Shown: positions 62,224 to 64,000 of the stretch, in pieces
How the letters are laid out: the number at the start of each line of letters is the position of its first letter
Position numbering within the stretch: the stretch's first letter is position 1
Notes under the pieces: model-generated
Databases searched by the model: none
What the model was told of the DNA's origin: nothing
Seen by the model: only the letters and a program-made list of their open reading frames with translations
Program-made: the position numbers and the translations under genes
NCBI GenBank assembly: GCA_965209015.1
Contig: OZ242367.1
Coordinates: 2,418,001 to 2,482,000 of the forward strand
Direction of reading: 5' to 3'
DNA from: Bin80 sp965209015
GTDB taxonomy: Bacteria > Bacteroidota > Rhodothermia > Rhodothermales > Bin80
DNA length: 64,000 nucleotides

Positions 62224-64000
62224 CTACAAAAGAGCCTCGAGTTCTTCTTCAAGTAATTGTTGCTGATACATTCGAGCATATAGTCCTTCGTTATCCATGA
62301 GGGATTCATGCGTACCCTGTTCCACGACTCGCCCTTCATCCAGCACAATAATCTGATCCACTCCCATTATACTTGAAATCCGGTGGCTAACGAGAATCAT
62401 GGTATGGCGTCCTTTTCTTTCGCGCAAATGTTGAAGGATACGACTTTCAGTTTTTGTGTCTACGCTGCTGAGTGCATCATCCATGATAAATATCCTTGGC
62501 TCCCGAATCAGTGCACGGGCAATCGTGGTGCGCTGAGCCTGCCCACCAGAAAGTGTGACGCCCCGCTCACCTACTGTGCTGTTAAGTCCATCAGGAAATT
62601 CCCTAACTGTTTCCAGCAGCTCAGCTTCAAACGCTGACTGGCGAATATCCTCTTCGGATGCTCCTACCGTTCCAAAGGAGATATTATTTCCTATTGAATC
62701 GCTGAACAGAAATACATCTTGGGGAACATAGCCGATCCCTTTTCGGAGTACAGTAAGCGGCATCCTTTGTATATCTTGACCATCAATTTGAATATTCCCA
62801 GCTGTTGGTTCAGCTAAACGAACAATCAAATCAATCAGAGTAGTTTTCCCCGATCCCGTTCTTCCTACGATGGCAAGGCTTTCACCGGCAGGTACATTAA
62901 AGGATATATCTTGAAGTGCATAGGGTAGATTGTCTGCATATCGGAACGAGACATTTTGGAACGTTACCCGTCCGTCAATCCTACGAATCAAATGATTCGT
63001 ATAGGGGCCATCTGAAATATCTGGATCTTGTTCCAAGACCTCATAGATACGTTCGGCAGAGGCACTAGCCCGTTGCATCATCGAAATCACCAGACCAAAT
63101 GCAGCAACTGGCCAAGTCATGAGCGCCACATACATAACATACTCTACAATATTTCCAATCGTAATGATTCCTTCGGAGACGAGCCGCCCACCTACCCATA
63201 CCACCATGATTTCTGACAAGCCCACGACAATAAGAAAAACTGGTCTCCATGCCGCCTCTACACGCGCAAGTCCGAGCATCCTCAACTTGTACGAGAAACT
63301 TTCTTTTTCAAACGCTTCGGTCTCGGTCTCCTCTCGGGCATATGCCTTCACCAATCGAATTCCTGCAAGTGTTTCCTGAACCCGACTAGTGAGTTGCGCA
63401 TACTGGCGCTGAAGGGCATCACTGCGCTTATGAACCAGTTGGGCTACGATGAAAATCGCCGCTCCAAGAATTGACAGCGGCATGAGTGCATATAGCGTTA
63501 GTGTCGGTGAGATGATGAGCATGGCCGTGATAGCGGTAATCACGATCACAAGCGCCCGAGCAGAATACATGATTGCCGGCCCAATATAGCGACGAACCTG
63601 CTCAATATCACTCGTAGCACGTGTGATCACATCCCCGGTCTTTGTATGATTATAGAAGCTAGCAGAGAGTTTCTGCAAGTGGTCGTACAGGGTATTGCGC
63701 ATATCGAATTCAATATGTCGGGAAGCTACAATCACCGTCTGGCGCATCAAAAATGAAAACAATCCGTTCGCCAGACTCAGACCAATGATAATCAAGCCAA
63801 ACGTTAGCAGCGTCCAGAAGAAATCCCAATACAGCGAATGTTGGAGCGTCGTTGCGTCAAATTGACGGTAGAGTCTCTCAAACCTTGGAATACTATCAAT
63901 TGCTTGTCGAACGACGACGGGAACTGCAATTGCAAAAACTGCAGAGATCATCGTAAATAAGAGCCCCGGTACGAAGAGCCGCCAATAGCGTATAAAGTAA
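62224..64000 (-). CDS. ABC exporter half (TMD-NBD), degenerate Walker B, N-terminus cut by window edge
   Basis: The frame stays open from the ATG at 63951 up to base 64000 (reading YLIRYWRLFVPGLLFT-M), which matches the usual start of exporter TMDs. The true N-terminus therefore lies beyond the window. The visible 592 codons give a TMD and an NBD with Walker A GRTGSGKTTL, canonical signature LSGGQAQR and Walker B IFIMDDALSSVD. The Glu after Walker B Asp is replaced by Asp, so its own site is probably non-hydrolytic. The switch His is in ILVSHRISS. It pairs naturally with the gene at 59498. Confidence 0.92.
   Translation of the reverse strand, partial: YFIRYWRLFVPGLLFTMISAVFAIAVPVVVRQAIDSIPRFERLYRQFDATTLQHSLYWDFFWTLLTFGLIIIGLSLANGLFSFLMRQTVIVASRHIEFDMRNTLYDHLQKLSASFYNHTKTGDVITRATSDIEQVRRYIGPAIMYSARALVIVITAITAMLIISPTLTLYALMPLSILGAAIFIVAQLVHKRSDALQRQYAQLTSRVQETLAGIRLVKAYAREETETEAFEKESFSYKLRMLGLARVEAAWRPVFLIVVGLSEIMVVWVGGRLVSEGIITIGNIVEYVMYVALMTWPVAAFGLVISMMQRASASAERIYEVLEQDPDISDGPYTNHLIRRIDGRVTFQNVSFRYADNLPYALQDISFNVPAGESLAIVGRTGSGKTTLIDLIVRLAEPTAGNIQIDGQDIQRMPLTVLRKGIGYVPQDVFLFSDSIGNNISFGTVGASEEDIRQSAFEAELLETVREFPDGLNSTVGERGVTLSGGQAQRTTIARALIREPRIFIMDDALSSVDTKTESRILQHLRERKGRHTMILVSHRISSIMGVDQIIVLDEGRVVEQGTHESLMDNEGLYARMYQQQLLEEELEALL

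Noticed and set aside
1..64000. CRISPR arrays, tRNA or rRNA genes, prophage or defence systems
   Set aside because: I saw no regularly spaced repeats, no tRNA-like arm patterns in the gaps, and no phage or defence gene families in any frame.

Overview
The window looks like chromosomal DNA of a free-living, Gram-negative-type bacterium of the Bacteroidota/Rhodothermota/Balneolota group. This is inferred from gene families and style: few clear Shine-Dalgarno sequences, moderate G+C, a muropeptide-recycling ligase (Mpl), TolC/RND efflux, CcmF, secreted FG-GAP and choice-of-anchor B proteins, a DUF2911 protein, MutS2, FloA and ATP-dependent PckA. No rRNA, tRNA or CRISPR array was seen. Coding density is high. 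The only long non-coding stretches hold decayed mobile DNA (about 14.7-15.2 kb and 22.5-23.5 kb) or nothing recognisable (56.8-57.2 kb).

Layout. 1-2.6 kb (minus): two secreted proteins, an FG-GAP protein cut by the left edge and an amidohydrolase-DUF2911 fusion. 2.7-6.4 kb (plus): uvrB, rpmE and a pyrimidine-nucleoside phosphorylase. 6.5-9.7 kb (plus): a tight pspA-led run (PspA, a PspA-tail mini-paralogue, a membrane coiled-coil protein, a CNNM/CorC protein) facing a minus-strand moaC-floA pair; together these read as a membrane-maintenance block. 11.3-18.9 kb: acyl-CoA ligase, pckA, a group II intron relic, pyrR-pyrB, a DUF58 protein and an M20 amidohydrolase. 19.1-22.5 kb: a partner-switching module (sensor SpoIIE-type phosphatase, RsbW-like kinase, STAS protein) followed by a dead IS1595-type transposase. 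23.5-29.2 kb: mutS2 and two secreted proteins.

29.3-41.6 kb is a surface-polysaccharide locus in two converging arms. The plus arm carries WbpD-, WbpE- and WbpB-like enzymes, a TIGR02757 protein and a membrane glycosyltransferase. The minus arm carries ugd, an SLC13-type permease, a fused sulfate adenylyltransferase/APS kinase and a WbpA-like dehydrogenase; manC lies at its outer edge. Together they would supply UDP-glucuronate, a UDP-2,3-diacetamido-uronate, GDP-mannose and activated sulfate (PAPS). This suggests an acidic, possibly sulfated glycan.

41.7-52.9 kb (plus): a Sel1-type protein, a TolC-MFP-RND efflux set whose RND pump carries about 280 extra residues with some eight added hydrophobic segments, then mpl and ccmF. 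52.9-56.8 kb (minus): a Mn/Fe/Zn-type ABC importer with a DtxR/MntR-like palindrome at its start; both permeases have winged-helix-like cytosolic tails. 57.2-59.4 kb (minus): an arsenosugar cluster (arsM, AhpD-like protein, arsS). 59.5-64.0 kb (minus): the two halves of a probable heterodimeric ABC exporter with rnz between them; the first half runs off the right edge.

No wholly unknown multi-gene system stands out. The best leads are the enlarged RND pump, the winged-helix-tailed metal permeases with their operator, the PspA mini-paralogue operon, the split ABC-rnz-ABC unit and the group II intron relic.
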